From an uncultured Clostridia bacterium (lineage in GTDB: Bacteria; Bacillota; Clostridia; Christensenellales; Aristaeellaceae), in contig CAKTXR010000010.1 in the NCBI GenBank assembly GCA_934631025.1, forward strand, positions 17,727 through 81,726: a stretch of DNA of 64,000 nucleotides, given 5' to 3'. The translations under genes and the position numbers were made by a program. Under the pieces are notes generated by a model. The model searched no databases. It saw nothing but the letters and a program-made list of their open reading frames with translations, and was not told the DNA's origin. Below are positions 51,316 through 62,465 of this stretch, one piece after another. The stretch's first letter is position 1. Each line of letters begins with the position of its first letter.

Positions 51316-52848
51316 TCAGCCCCAGTATTTGTTGTCCAGCATCCTGTACTGAACGGCTTCCGCCACATGGTTGAGCTGAATCACCGCGCTCTCGTCCATG
51401 TCCGCGATGGTGCGCGCCACCTTCAGGATGCGCGTAAAGGCGCGGTTGCTCAGCTTCATCGTCTCGCAGGCCTTCATGAGCATCTTCTGCGCGTCCGGCT
51501 TCATGCGGCAGAACTCGGTGATGCTGCGCGCGTCCAGTCGGGCGTTGCAGGAAATGCCGCGCCCCCTGTAGCGCTCCCGCTGAACGGCGCGCGCCTTTTC
51601 CACGCGCGCGCGCACCGCCGCCGAGCTTTCCTCCAGCGTGTCGTCCGAAATGCGCTCGGGCGGCACGCTCTCGATCTCGATATGCAGATCGATTCGGTCG
51701 AGCAGCGGGCCGGAGACGCGGTTCAGATAGCGCCGAATCTCGGCCTGAGAGCAGCGGCAGGCCTGCGTGCGCGAGCCGTAATTGCCGCACGGACAGGGGT
51801 TCATCGAGCAGATCAGCATGAAGCTCGAGGGATAGGTCGACTGCGCGCTCACCCGCGTGATGGTCACAAAGCCGTCCTCCATGGGCTGGCGCAGCGCTTC
51901 GAGCACGTCGCGGCGGTATTCCGGCAGCTCGTCTAAAAACAGCACGCCGTTGTGCGCCTTCGAAATTTCGCCGGGGCTGGCGTGCGCGCCGCCGCCGATC
52001 AGCGATACGGAGGACGCCGTGTGATGCGGCGTTCTGAACGGCCGCTCGACCAGCAGCGTGCCGCCGTCCATCAGCCCCGCGGCGCTGTGAATGCGCGTCG
52101 TCTCGAGCGCCTCCTCGAAGGTCATGTCGGGCAGTATCGTAGGCATGCAGCGCGCCATGAGCGTCTTGCCCGAGCCGGGCGGCCCGATCATGATGACGTT
52201 GTGCCCGCCGGCCGCGGCGATCTCCAGCGCGCGCTTGGCGCTCTTCTGCCCCTTGACGAAGCTGAAATCGACCGTGGGCGTGCGCTCGCCCAGCAGCTTT
52301 TCATAGGCCGCCGTCTCGAGCCGCTCGATCGGCCTTTCGCCCGTCAGGTGCTCGAAGGCCTCCTTCAGCGACGAGACGGGATAAATGCTGATCCCCGATA
52401 TGCAGCGCACCTCGCCGGCGTTCGCGGCCGGAATGAGGATGCTGTCCACGCGGCCGCCCTCCAGCGCGCTGATGACCATGGGCAGCACGCCGCGCACCGA
52501 CTGCACCGAGCCGTCCAGCGACAATTCGCCCAGCATGGCCGTGCTCTTCAGCGCGTCGGGATTCAGCCTGCCGCCCGCCGCCAGTATGCCGACGGCCAGC
52601 GGCAGATCGTAGGCCGGGCCTTCCTTTTTCTGATCGGCCGGCGCGAGATTGATGGTCACGCGCCCGTCCGGATAGGCATAGCCGCTGTTCTTGAGCGCCG
52701 TGCGCACGCGCTCGCGCGATTCCTTCACCGCCGCGTCGGGCAGGCCGACCAGCTCGAACTGAGTCAGGCCCCCCGAGAGATTGACTTCCACGCGCACGGG
52801 ATAGCCGTCAATCCCGCTTAACCCATAGCTGAGCACAACCGCAAGCAT
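51316..52848 (-). CDS. comM: YifB/ComM family Mg chelatase-like AAA ATPase
   Basis: 510 residues. An N-terminal Lon-S5-like domain (SYGLSGIDGYPVRVEVNLSGG) is followed by the AAA part with GPPGSGKT, LFLDELPEY, and a magnesium-chelatase C-terminal domain. ComM is a branch-migration helicase in natural transformation. GGAGGG is before the ATG. Next to dprA, which suggests joint control of DNA uptake genes, although no other competence genes are in the window. Confidence 0.96.
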   Translation of the reverse strand: MLAVVLSYGLSGIDGYPVRVEVNLSGGLTQFELVGLPDAAVKESRERVRTALKNSGYAYPDGRVTINLAPADQKKEGPAYDLPLAVGILAAGGRLNPDALKSTAMLGELSLDGSVQSVRGVLPMVISALEGGRVDSILIPAANAGEVRCISGISIYPVSSLKEAFEHLTGERPIERLETAAYEKLLGERTPTVDFSFVKGQKSAKRALEIAAAGGHNVIMIGPPGSGKTLMARCMPTILPDMTFEEALETTRIHSAAGLMDGGTLLVERPFRTPHHTASSVSLIGGGAHASPGEISKAHNGVLFLDELPEYRRDVLEALRQPMEDGFVTITRVSAQSTYPSSFMLICSMNPCPCGNYGSRTQACRCSQAEIRRYLNRVSGPLLDRIDLHIEIESVPPERISDDTLEESSAAVRARVEKARAVQRERYRGRGISCNARLDARSITEFCRMKPDAQKMLMKACETMKLSNRAFTRILKVARTIADMDESAVIQLNHVAEAVQYRMLDNKYWG

Positions 52849-52885
52849 ACGATCCCTCCGTTATTTCAGCGCCCATATAAGTCGA

Positions 52886-55800
52886 TCAATAGTTATACCA
52901 GTTGAACCAGCGCAGATACTTCGCATAGGCGCGCAGCGTCGGCAGGCCGGATTCCAGCGGATAGAACGCGATGAACAGAACGAGCGCGCAGACGAGCAGC
53001 ACGATCGCCGCAATGCGCGCGGCCTTCTTCGAGCGCCCCTCAAGCGTCTTAAGCGCCGCCACCGTGGCCAGTATGATAAACGGCACGCTGGCGAAATAGT
53101 GATAGATGAACGTCGAGCGGGGCACGAGCACCCACGGCAGATACTGCGCCGCAAAGCCCACGAGGATGAACGCGCGCGTGCGGCTGATCTTCTCCGCCGC
53201 CTCACCGCGCGATTTCTGCGCGGTGATTCTGACCAGATGCGCGGCGCTCTGGCCGATCATGAAGATCAGCGCGGCCAGTCCCGTCCACCACACGGCCGGA
53301 TTGCCCATGCAGGAAATCGAGGAAATCCAGCCCTCCGGCATGAACTCCGTGCCCGAATAGTACCACATCGGCTTGATGATCAGCGGCCACTCGTACCACG
53401 GCGAGCGGAAGTAGTGCGTGTCGTTGGTCAGCCCCTTGTGGTAGTTGAACATATGCACCTGCGCGCGCCATACGCGCTCAAGGCTCAGCCCGCCGGTCGG
53501 CTTCATATACCAGTAATACGAGAAATAGTAGATCGCGACCGGCACGGCGATGAACATGACCACGCAGAACAGGCAGGTCACGATCGCGTACTTCCAGAAC
53601 TTTTCGCGCGCGCGGTCGTATTCCTCGCCCTGATCGCCCTCCTTGAGCGCGCGGACGTGCTCGATATAGCGGCGGACGAGCGTCGCGAAGAACAGCACGG
53701 CCAGCCCCGCGCCCGCGTAGATGCAGATCCACTTGCTGGCGATTCCCAGCCCCATGAACAGGCCGCACAGCCCCAGCGGGATCAGCGTCTTTCTGAAATC
53801 GTCGGTATAGAAGTTCATCTGGCAGTATCTGAACATGAACAGATACATGAGCAGTATGAAGAACACGCCGTAGGTATCGATCGTGGCGATGCGCGTCTGC
53901 GTAAAGTGCATCGCGTCGAGCGCCAGCAGCAGCATGCCGACCGTCGCATAGCGCGTCTTTTTGAACAGCTGCTTGACGAGCAGATACATGACCGGCAGCA
54001 TCAGCACGCCGAAGAGCGCCCCCATAAAGCGCCAGCCGAACGGCGTCATGCCGAAAATTTTGATACCCAGCATGATCAGCACCTTGCCCAGCGGCGGGTG
54101 CGTCGTCTCGTAGGGATTCATGTTGTGCGCGAACTCGTAGCCCGTGCGCGCGTGATAGATCTCATCGAAATAGGAGCTGTTGTAGGAACTCGGATGCTCG
54201 GGCACGGTATCCTGCTCGTCGATCAGCAATCGCGCGTCCTGCCCGCGCTCCGCGTCCGCGCCGTCGCCCGAAACGCCGACAATCGGCAGCACCGCGCCGT
54301 TTTCATCGAGGAACGCCACCTCGTGCAGCACCAGACCGGCCTTTTCGGCGGTGATGCGGATATAGCGCGCCGTCTTGAGCGGATAGCCGCTCTCGAGCGC
54401 GGTGAACTTGCCGTCGTCGCCGCGTTCCTGCGCGGAATACCACAGCCAGCGGAAAATCTGTCCCTGATCGTACTTGGCCAGCCCGTCCTCGACCCAGTTT
54501 TCGCCGTCGTTTGAGAAGGACACGGTAAACGACGAGGAGCAGACGCCGCCGTAATAGGTCATGTGGAACGTCGATACATCCTCAAGCTCGAACGTCACGC
54601 TCTCCCCCGCCAGGCTGCTCGTCCAGCTGCTCTGGGGCGCTTTCATGCTGCCCAGATTGGTGAACGCCAGCACGGAATAGACCAGCGTCACGGCCGCCAT
54701 GATGAGATAGTCGGCGCGCCTGAGATTCAGCCTGTAATTGCCTGCGCGCAGGATCGGCGTTTTCGCGCTGGAGATACGCGCGCTCTCGGCCGCCTGCTTT
54801 TCACGCTCGATCAGCTTGTCGGCGTTGAGATAGCGGCGGCGCAGGCAGACGTCCCAGCCCGTCCAGACGAGAATGGGCGCGGCGGCGGTGTTCAGCACGG
54901 CCACGATCACGCTGGGCACGCGGCTGTTCATCAGCCACTGATCCTCGAGCACCAGCGCGCCGTTTAAGAACACCGAGACCGACAGCATGATCGCCGTGCC
55001 GAGGATGCGCGCGTCGCGATCGACCGCATAGGCCGCCAGCAGCAGCGCGATCGCCGGATAGAGATAACGCTCGTGCATCTTCGCGCCGAAGGCGAATATC
55101 ACGGAAAGCGCCATGGCGCAGAGCAGAAACACAGTGCTGCGGTCGCCCGACTTTATATAGAACCACGCGGCCAGACCGAAGGCGACGGCATAGGCCGCCC
55201 ATGAAATATACGTCCACGCGCCCGCATCGCCCAGCGCGCGCCAGTTCATGCTCAGCAGCACATAGAAATTGCAGGCGTTGACGGTGATATAGTTGTATTC
55301 GTTCAGCGTACCCGCATACAGGCTCCACAGCCACGAAAACGGATCGCGCCCCTGCGCCAGCGAAAACGGCAGCGCCGCGGCGACGATGATCAGGAGCATC
55401 AGCCCAATGCCCGCGCCGATCTGCCCGAGCGTCCCTGCGCGCTTTTCACGCGCGGCGACGATTTCGCAGATCAGCACCAGAAGGCCTATGGGCGCGAACA
55501 TCAGCGCCTGCGGCTTGATCAGCACAGCGCAGGCGAACACCGACAGCGCGCTCTTCCAGCGGCGCGACATGGCATAGGACATCGCCAGCAGCAAAAGCAG
55601 CGACAGCACGCAGTCCACCTGCCCCCACACGGCGGCGTTGAAGATCACCGCGGGATTGATGAAATAGGCCGCGCCCAGCCACGAAGCGCCCAGCTGCCCC
55701 AGCTTTCTGCGGGACATATCGGCCAGCAGCAGCGCGATCAGCGCGTCGCAGACGATCGGAATCGCCTTGATGAGCAGCCAGTGCGCCGGCGTATCGTAGC

Positions 55801-56794
55801 CGATGTTCAGCAGCACGCGCAGCGCGCCGATCGGCCAGAGCAGCAGGATATATCCGGGCGGATAGTCGCACCAGTCGTCATAGAAATGGAAGCCGTTGCG
55901 GAATATGCGCTCCGCCCAGCCCTCGAAGCAGTTCATGTCCACGCCGAAGCCGCGCACGCTCACCGCCAGCACGACGCGCACGATCAGGCCGGCCGCCAGC
56001 GCCGTGCCCAGCACGATACGCGCGGCTTTGGGGTCTTTTCCGCGGCGGCGGCAGAGCGCGTAGCTCAGCGCGCACGCGGCCGCGAACAGCACGGAGAGCA
56101 GCAGCAGCGCCGCGAAGGACGAGCGATGCGCCGTTTCCTCATCGGAGGAATCGCCGGACGAGGAGCCGCCCATCTGCGCCTCAAGGCTGTGCCCCGTCTC
56201 GCCGTCCGGCACGCCGCTCACGCGCGTGACCGACACGTCGTCGAACCACGCCCGTCCCGTCTCGAGCGAGCCGTAGCCGCCCACGCGGCACATCACGGTG
56301 ATGCTCTTCTGATCGGCGGCGGTCTTTCCGTACAGCGTCAGCCTGACCCATTCGCCGTTCGTGTCGTAGACCGGCTCGGAATAGACGAACGTGTCCTTGA
56401 CGGAAAGGCTCGCGCCTACGCCGCCCTCCTTGCCGCCCTCGACGCGCGCCATGCAGGTGATCAGATACCACGCATTCGGCTGAACGGCGATCGTCTGCTC
56501 GAAGCGCGCGTCGTTTTCCTCGACGTTCTCCACGCAGACCGATTTCGAGCCGGAATACGCCGTATCGGACAGCGTGAGATAGCTCACGCCCTCGTCCCAG
56601 TACCAGCGGCCGACCGTCCAGTTCTCCGGCAGATCGCCGGACGCGCTTTCAAAGCCGCCGTTGACGATCAGCTCCCCCTCCTCCGGCGCGGCGGCGCGGC
56701 TGCGGACGAGCGCAAAGACGCCCGCGCCCGCAATGATCAGCGCCAGAAGGACGCAGAGCGCGATGATTCCCTGTTTCTTCGTTATTTTTGACAT
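52886..56794 (-). CDS. Giant membrane glycosyltransferase fusion (Gpi18-like + PMT family)
   Basis: 1302 residues. Order of parts: a membrane helix (7-30); a carbohydrate-binding-like beta domain (about 36-195, LIVNGGFESASGDLPENW); a first multi-membrane glycosyltransferase half (about 225-690, FGVDMNCFEGWAERI, WCDYPPGY); an F5/8-type discoidin domain (about 715-850); and a second half of the protein-O-mannosyltransferase type with the DE motif (residues about 877-878, DEIYHARTGYEF) and HPPLGK. Both halves are lipid-sugar dependent transferases in known families. The protein ends right after the last loop with no extra domain. Such fusions are rare; it probably glycosylates surface proteins or glycans. 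Confidence 0.88.
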   Translation of the reverse strand: MSKITKKQGIIALCVLLALIIAGAGVFALVRSRAAAPEEGELIVNGGFESASGDLPENWTVGRWYWDEGVSYLTLSDTAYSGSKSVCVENVEENDARFEQTIAVQPNAWYLITCMARVEGGKEGGVGASLSVKDTFVYSEPVYDTNGEWVRLTLYGKTAADQKSITVMCRVGGYGSLETGRAWFDDVSVTRVSGVPDGETGHSLEAQMGGSSSGDSSDEETAHRSSFAALLLLSVLFAAACALSYALCRRRGKDPKAARIVLGTALAAGLIVRVVLAVSVRGFGVDMNCFEGWAERIFRNGFHFYDDWCDYPPGYILLLWPIGALRVLLNIGYDTPAHWLLIKAIPIVCDALIALLLADMSRRKLGQLGASWLGAAYFINPAVIFNAAVWGQVDCVLSLLLLLAMSYAMSRRWKSALSVFACAVLIKPQALMFAPIGLLVLICEIVAAREKRAGTLGQIGAGIGLMLLIIVAAALPFSLAQGRDPFSWLWSLYAGTLNEYNYITVNACNFYVLLSMNWRALGDAGAWTYISWAAYAVAFGLAAWFYIKSGDRSTVFLLCAMALSVIFAFGAKMHERYLYPAIALLLAAYAVDRDARILGTAIMLSVSVFLNGALVLEDQWLMNSRVPSVIVAVLNTAAAPILVWTGWDVCLRRRYLNADKLIEREKQAAESARISSAKTPILRAGNYRLNLRRADYLIMAAVTLVYSVLAFTNLGSMKAPQSSWTSSLAGESVTFELEDVSTFHMTYYGGVCSSSFTVSFSNDGENWVEDGLAKYDQGQIFRWLWYSAQERGDDGKFTALESGYPLKTARYIRITAEKAGLVLHEVAFLDENGAVLPIVGVSGDGADAERGQDARLLIDEQDTVPEHPSSYNSSYFDEIYHARTGYEFAHNMNPYETTHPPLGKVLIMLGIKIFGMTPFGWRFMGALFGVLMLPVMYLLVKQLFKKTRYATVGMLLLALDAMHFTQTRIATIDTYGVFFILLMYLFMFRYCQMNFYTDDFRKTLIPLGLCGLFMGLGIASKWICIYAGAGLAVLFFATLVRRYIEHVRALKEGDQGEEYDRAREKFWKYAIVTCLFCVVMFIAVPVAIYYFSYYWYMKPTGGLSLERVWRAQVHMFNYHKGLTNDTHYFRSPWYEWPLIIKPMWYYSGTEFMPEGWISSISCMGNPAVWWTGLAALIFMIGQSAAHLVRITAQKSRGEAAEKISRTRAFILVGFAAQYLPWVLVPRSTFIYHYFASVPFIILATVAALKTLEGRSKKAARIAAIVLLVCALVLFIAFYPLESGLPTLRAYAKYLRWFNWYNY

Positions 56795-56960
56795 GGCAGA
56801 CCTCGACGTTTCATGATTTTGATAAGCGCCCCTATAGCGTCAGGGCGCTCCTGCGTTTTTTTAAGCAGGCGCTCTTTGAAAAGCGCGCGGCGGGAAACGC
56901 TTTTCCCGTCGTCTGGAGTTCATTGTGAGAAGCGAAAATCCGGCGCTCGGGCGGGAAGCG

Positions 56961-57416
56961 CTATTTGTCGTAGCGCTCCAGCAGCACGCCGCCCTCCTTG
57001 AGGATTTCGCGGGCGAAATCGTCCGGATAGCCCTCGCGGTAAACCACGCGCACGATGCCCGAATTGACGATCATCTTGGCGCACACGCCGCAGGGCTGAT
57101 GCGTGCAGTAGAGCGTCGCGCCGTCGATGGACACGCCCAGCTTGGCCGCCTGAATGATGGCGTTCTGCTCGGCGTGAATGGCGTAGCACATTTCCTGCCG
57201 CGTGCCGGAGGGAATGCCCAGTTTGCGCCGCAGACACTCGCCGCGCTCCATGCAGGTCTTGACCCCCGCGGGCGCGCCGTTATAGCCGGTGGTCATGATG
57301 CGCTTGTTCTTGACGATGACCGCGCCGATCTTGCGGTTGGACTGATAGCAGCTCGCCCAGCCCGCGATCACCTGCGCCATTTCCATAAAGCGGTCGTCCC
57401 ATTTATCATATCCCAT
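56961..57416 (-). CDS. dCMP deaminase (ComEB family)
   Basis: 151 residues from the ATG at 57416, which has AGGAG upstream. The zinc site is CYAIHAEQNAI plus CTHQPCGVC, the cytidine/dCMP deaminase motif. It makes dUMP for thymidylate synthesis. YNGAPAG and the short length are typical. Transcribed alone from a good promoter. Confidence 0.95.
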   Translation of the reverse strand: MGYDKWDDRFMEMAQVIAGWASCYQSNRKIGAVIVKNKRIMTTGYNGAPAGVKTCMERGECLRRKLGIPSGTRQEMCYAIHAEQNAIIQAAKLGVSIDGATLYCTHQPCGVCAKMIVNSGIVRVVYREGYPDDFAREILKEGGVLLERYDK

Positions 57417-57462
57417 AAGCTGCTCCTGCCTTTCAGGGGTATAGAATCCTCTTTTTTCCATT

Positions 57463-57491
57463 ATTATATCATCGCATTTTGCGAATTGCAA
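57463..57491 (-). promoter_or_regulatory. Promoter of the dCMP deaminase gene
   Basis: Minus strand TTGCAA (57486-57491), 17-base spacer, TATAAT (57463-57468). Confidence 0.8.
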
Positions 57492-57711
57492 CCGCATAGA
57501 CGCATCCAATGCGCCCTCAGTTGCCCCTATTTGCCAATCCGCGCGTTAAATATCCACGGCGAAATTCGATTTTATTCTACCACATTACACGCTTTCTCGC
57601 CGCGCGACAAGTAAACGCGCGTTCTTTTTACGTTAAGCAGGCCTCCGCGCGCGCATTTTTCCTCCGCCGCTCAAGGGTGTAAAAAAGAATTGTTAAGTTT
57701 TGAATTTCCTA
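57492..57711. other. Gap between dCMP deaminase promoter and clpB promoter
   Basis: 220 bases with no gene. A possible weak hairpin (CGCGCG...CGCGCG) before TTCTTTTTACG near 57599-57635 may be a terminator-like element. Nothing else is recognised. Confidence 0.4.
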
Positions 57712-57740
57712 TTGACAAGCGGATGGACTGCCCTTATACT
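57712..57740 (+). promoter_or_regulatory. clpB promoter
   Basis: TTGACA (57712-57717), 17-base spacer, TATACT (57735-57740). The start site would fall at about 57747, exactly where the CtsR-type operator begins. Confidence 0.88.
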
Positions 57741-57746
57741 GACAAT

Positions 57747-57763
57747 AGTCAAAGAAAGTCAAA
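57747..57763 (+). promoter_or_regulatory. CtsR operator of clpB
   Basis: AGTCAAA-GAA-AGTCAAA is an exact fit to the tandem heptad consensus RGTCAAA-NAN-RGTCAAA of the heat-shock repressor CtsR. It covers the predicted transcription start, so bound repressor would block initiation. ctsR itself is not in the window. Confidence 0.88.
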
Positions 57764-57852
57764 GTAATTGATCTTCCGAGACGCGCTCCTGCCGCGAGCT
57801 CTTCACGGCGGGGCGCATGAATCAGCGATTTGATTCCCCAAGGAGTGATTGT

Positions 57853-60474
<2,622 letters not shown>

Positions 60475-60482
60475 ACGTCTTT

Positions 60483-60523
60483 GGGACGCTCATTCCCTTT
60501 ACGGAAGAGCGTCCCGTTTTTTT
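60483..60523 (+). terminator. clpB terminator
   Basis: GGGACGCTC (60483-60491) pairs with GAGCGTCCC (60507-60515), then G and seven T. Confidence 0.93.
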
Positions 60524-60684
60524 ACGCCGATACGGCTGCCGGCGCGCAGGAGAAGCGCTTTGCCGCTCCGATGAGTCCGGAGGGACAAATCGCTTTCATG
60601 CGGCTTTTTCGTATTTTTACAAACGTCCGTCCGGCTATTTTGTAAAGTCGGTCTTGTCTTTTTGCTAATTAAAGCAGAACCGTC

Positions 60685-60713
60685 TTGACATTGACCGAAT
60701 GGGCTGATATACT
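60685..60713 (+). promoter_or_regulatory. cbiC promoter
   Basis: TTGACA (60685-60690), 17-base spacer, TATACT (60708-60713) with TGA extension. It leaves a 200-base leader. Confidence 0.8.
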
Positions 60714-60920
60714 TCCAGACGATATAAGCATCAGATTTCCATCCGGCTGCCCAAAGCGTCCCCGCGGCGCGCCGATACGCGCCCCGCACGCGCCGTTTCC
60801 TGCATAAACGCCGATTTATATCCTTAATAGATCTCCGTTTTGCAGCGCACGTTCAATCAGGCTTCAGGACAGGACGTCCGATATAACGACCAAATTCAAA
60901 GATAAGAGAGAAGAACCGAT

Positions 60921-61550
60921 ATGTATGTAACCGCCCCCATGCGCGGATCCAGTTCCCTGCGCAAACGCCGCGCCCCCACGGCCGCGCCCGCCTATCAGGC
61001 CGAAAACGTCCGCCGCGTCATCGAGCGCGTCGCCGAAGAGACCGGCGACGCCGCGCTGCGCCAGAGCCTGCACTTCAGCACCGGCGTGGTCGACCGCATC
61101 ACGCGCCAGATGCAGCTGGGCTGCACCGTCATCACCGATTCCAACCTGATCTGCACCGGCATAGACCGCGCGCCGGCCGAGGGTCTGCCCGTGCGCTTTT
61201 CCTGCTCCATGGACGATCCCATGGTGGTCAATTTCGCCGAGCAGAAGCGCATCACCCGCGCCGAGGTGGCCGTCGAGCAGTCGCTGTCCATCTCCGGCCC
61301 CAAGCTGATCGTCATCGGCAGCGCCCCCATGGCACTCAGCCGCCTGCTGCAGCTGCACAAAAACGCCCCCCTGCGCGAGGTGGTCATCATCGGCGCGGCC
61401 ACGGGCTTTGCCAACATCGTGGAGCTGAAGGAGCGCCTGTGGGAGAGCGGCCTGCCCTGCGTCGTCGCGCGCGGCCGAAAGGGCGGCCCCGTCACGGCCA
61501 TCGCCATCGTCAACGCGCTGCTTCAGGAAGCCGCCGCGCAGCGCGCATGA
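60921..61550 (+). CDS. cbiC: Precorrin-8X methylmutase (CbiC/CobH)
   Basis: 209 residues, standard. It moves the methyl group from C11 to C12 in corrin synthesis. The catalytic His is expected in SLHFSTG near residue 50, and the C-terminal LIVIGSAPMALSRLL, GAATGFANIVELKE and VARGRKGGPVTAIA are family signatures. The first 30 residues are basic and unusual. No other cobalamin genes are near. It overlaps the next gene as ATGA. Confidence 0.92.
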   Translation: MYVTAPMRGSSSLRKRRAPTAAPAYQAENVRRVIERVAEETGDAALRQSLHFSTGVVDRITRQMQLGCTVITDSNLICTGIDRAPAEGLPVRFSCSMDDPMVVNFAEQKRITRAEVAVEQSLSISGPKLIVIGSAPMALSRLLQLHKNAPLREVVIIGAATGFANIVELKERLWESGLPCVVARGRKGGPVTAIAIVNALLQEAAAQRA

Positions 61551-62347
61551 AGCCGCCTTTCAGAGTCTATTACAGCCCGGCCTTTCAGTCGGCGCAGCTC
61601 GACGAGCGCAGGATTGCCCTGCCCCCGTCCCTGCGCGCGCTGAAGAGCCGGACAATTTTGTTTATGACCGACCTGCACGCAAGCGCCCTGTTCCCGCCCC
61701 GCGCGCTCGAAGCGCTGATTGATCAGGCGAACGCGCTCCGGCCCGACCTTGCGCTGCTGGGCGGCGATCTGGCCGAAACGGCGCGCGATCAGGCCGAAGC
61801 GCTGCCGCTTCTTGGGCAGATAAACGCACCGCTGGGCGTTTACACCGTCATGGGCAACAACGACTATCACCATGCGCAGATAAATGGCCGCGCGCTGACC
61901 GACTGTCTGCGGGATGCGGGCATCGTGACGCTGATCGACAGCGAAGCGGTTATCCCCGCGGACGGCTGCCGCATCCGCATCGCGGGCTTGAACGCGTACG
62001 ACTGCATGACGCGCGCCGAAACGCCCTATTTCGCCGATTCGGACGAGCGGGACTTCCGCATCGTTATGGCGCACTATCCGCAGTCGATTCCGCTGCGCCT
62101 GGGCGAGTGCGCCGCGCCGCCGCATCTGGGCCTTGCCGGACACACGCACGGCGGGCAGTTCCGCCTGCTGGGGCTCACGCCGTTCTCGATCGGCTTTGAG
62201 CGCGGCCGGCAGTCTCATCTCATGCCGCCCTCCGGCTGGACGGACAGATGCGGCTTTCCCGTGCTCGTGTCAAACGGCGTGGGCGTGAGCCGGCTGCCCT
62301 TCCGGCTGAACGTGCCGCCGCAGATTCATCTGATCACGCTGGAATGA
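61547..62347 (+). CDS. Metallophosphoesterase (YkuE/YaeI-like)
   Basis: 266 residues from the ATG at 61547, which overlaps the cbiC stop. Metal motifs: MTDLHA, LLGGDLAE, MGNNDYH, MAHYP and LAGHTHGGQ. Related proteins are calcineurin-like phosphoesterases, some acting on lipid or cell-wall phosphates; there is no membrane segment here. A functional link to cbiC is not obvious. Confidence 0.93.
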   Translation: MKPPFRVYYSPAFQSAQLDERRIALPPSLRALKSRTILFMTDLHASALFPPRALEALIDQANALRPDLALLGGDLAETARDQAEALPLLGQINAPLGVYTVMGNNDYHHAQINGRALTDCLRDAGIVTLIDSEAVIPADGCRIRIAGLNAYDCMTRAETPYFADSDERDFRIVMAHYPQSIPLRLGECAAPPHLGLAGHTHGGQFRLLGLTPFSIGFERGRQSHLMPPSGWTDRCGFPVLVSNGVGVSRLPFRLNVPPQIHLITLE

Positions 62348-62370
62348 GCGCTCATTCCGGCGTTTTTTTA
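62341..62370 (+). terminator. Terminator of the cbiC operon
   Basis: The 18-base palindrome GGAATGAGCGCTCATTCC overlaps the stop codon region of the phosphoesterase gene and is followed by GGCG and seven T. Confidence 0.8.
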
Positions 62371-62399
62371 TTGCGCGCGCCGGTTGGGCGTGCTATAAT
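62371..62399 (+). promoter_or_regulatory. Promoter of the FAD oxidoreductase gene
   Basis: TTGCGC (62371-62376), 17-base spacer, TATAAT (62394-62399) with TGC extension. Confidence 0.78.
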
Positions 62400-62465
62400 A
62401 GGCGCAGCGATAAAACTTTCTGACATAACTATCCGACAAAACTTTCTGCTTGGAGGGCTTTTCAT

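Larger units (their letters stand above)
60475..60920. other. 446-base gap between clpB and cbiC
   Basis: Holds the clpB terminator, a region around 60560-60610 with the pieces GATGAGTCCGGAGGGAC and GCCGC...GCGGCTTTTTC, which forms a hairpin with T tract, and the cbiC promoter at 60685. The cbiC leader (about 60720-60920) shows no cobalamin riboswitch motif. Confidence 0.5.

Noticed and set aside
60560..60610. Hammerhead-ribozyme-like string GATGAGTCCGGAGGGACAAA
   Set aside because: It resembles the core CUGAUGA-stem-GAAA, but two invariant positions differ (U4 is C, G12 is missing or A) and no cleavage triplet with a matching stem I is found; the nearby GCCGC/GCGGC stem with T run explains it as a hairpin.
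60720..60920. Cobalamin riboswitch in the cbiC leader
   Set aside because: The 200-base leader and the gene made it likely, but no B12 box (AGNCNGGNNACCTGCC type) could be found.
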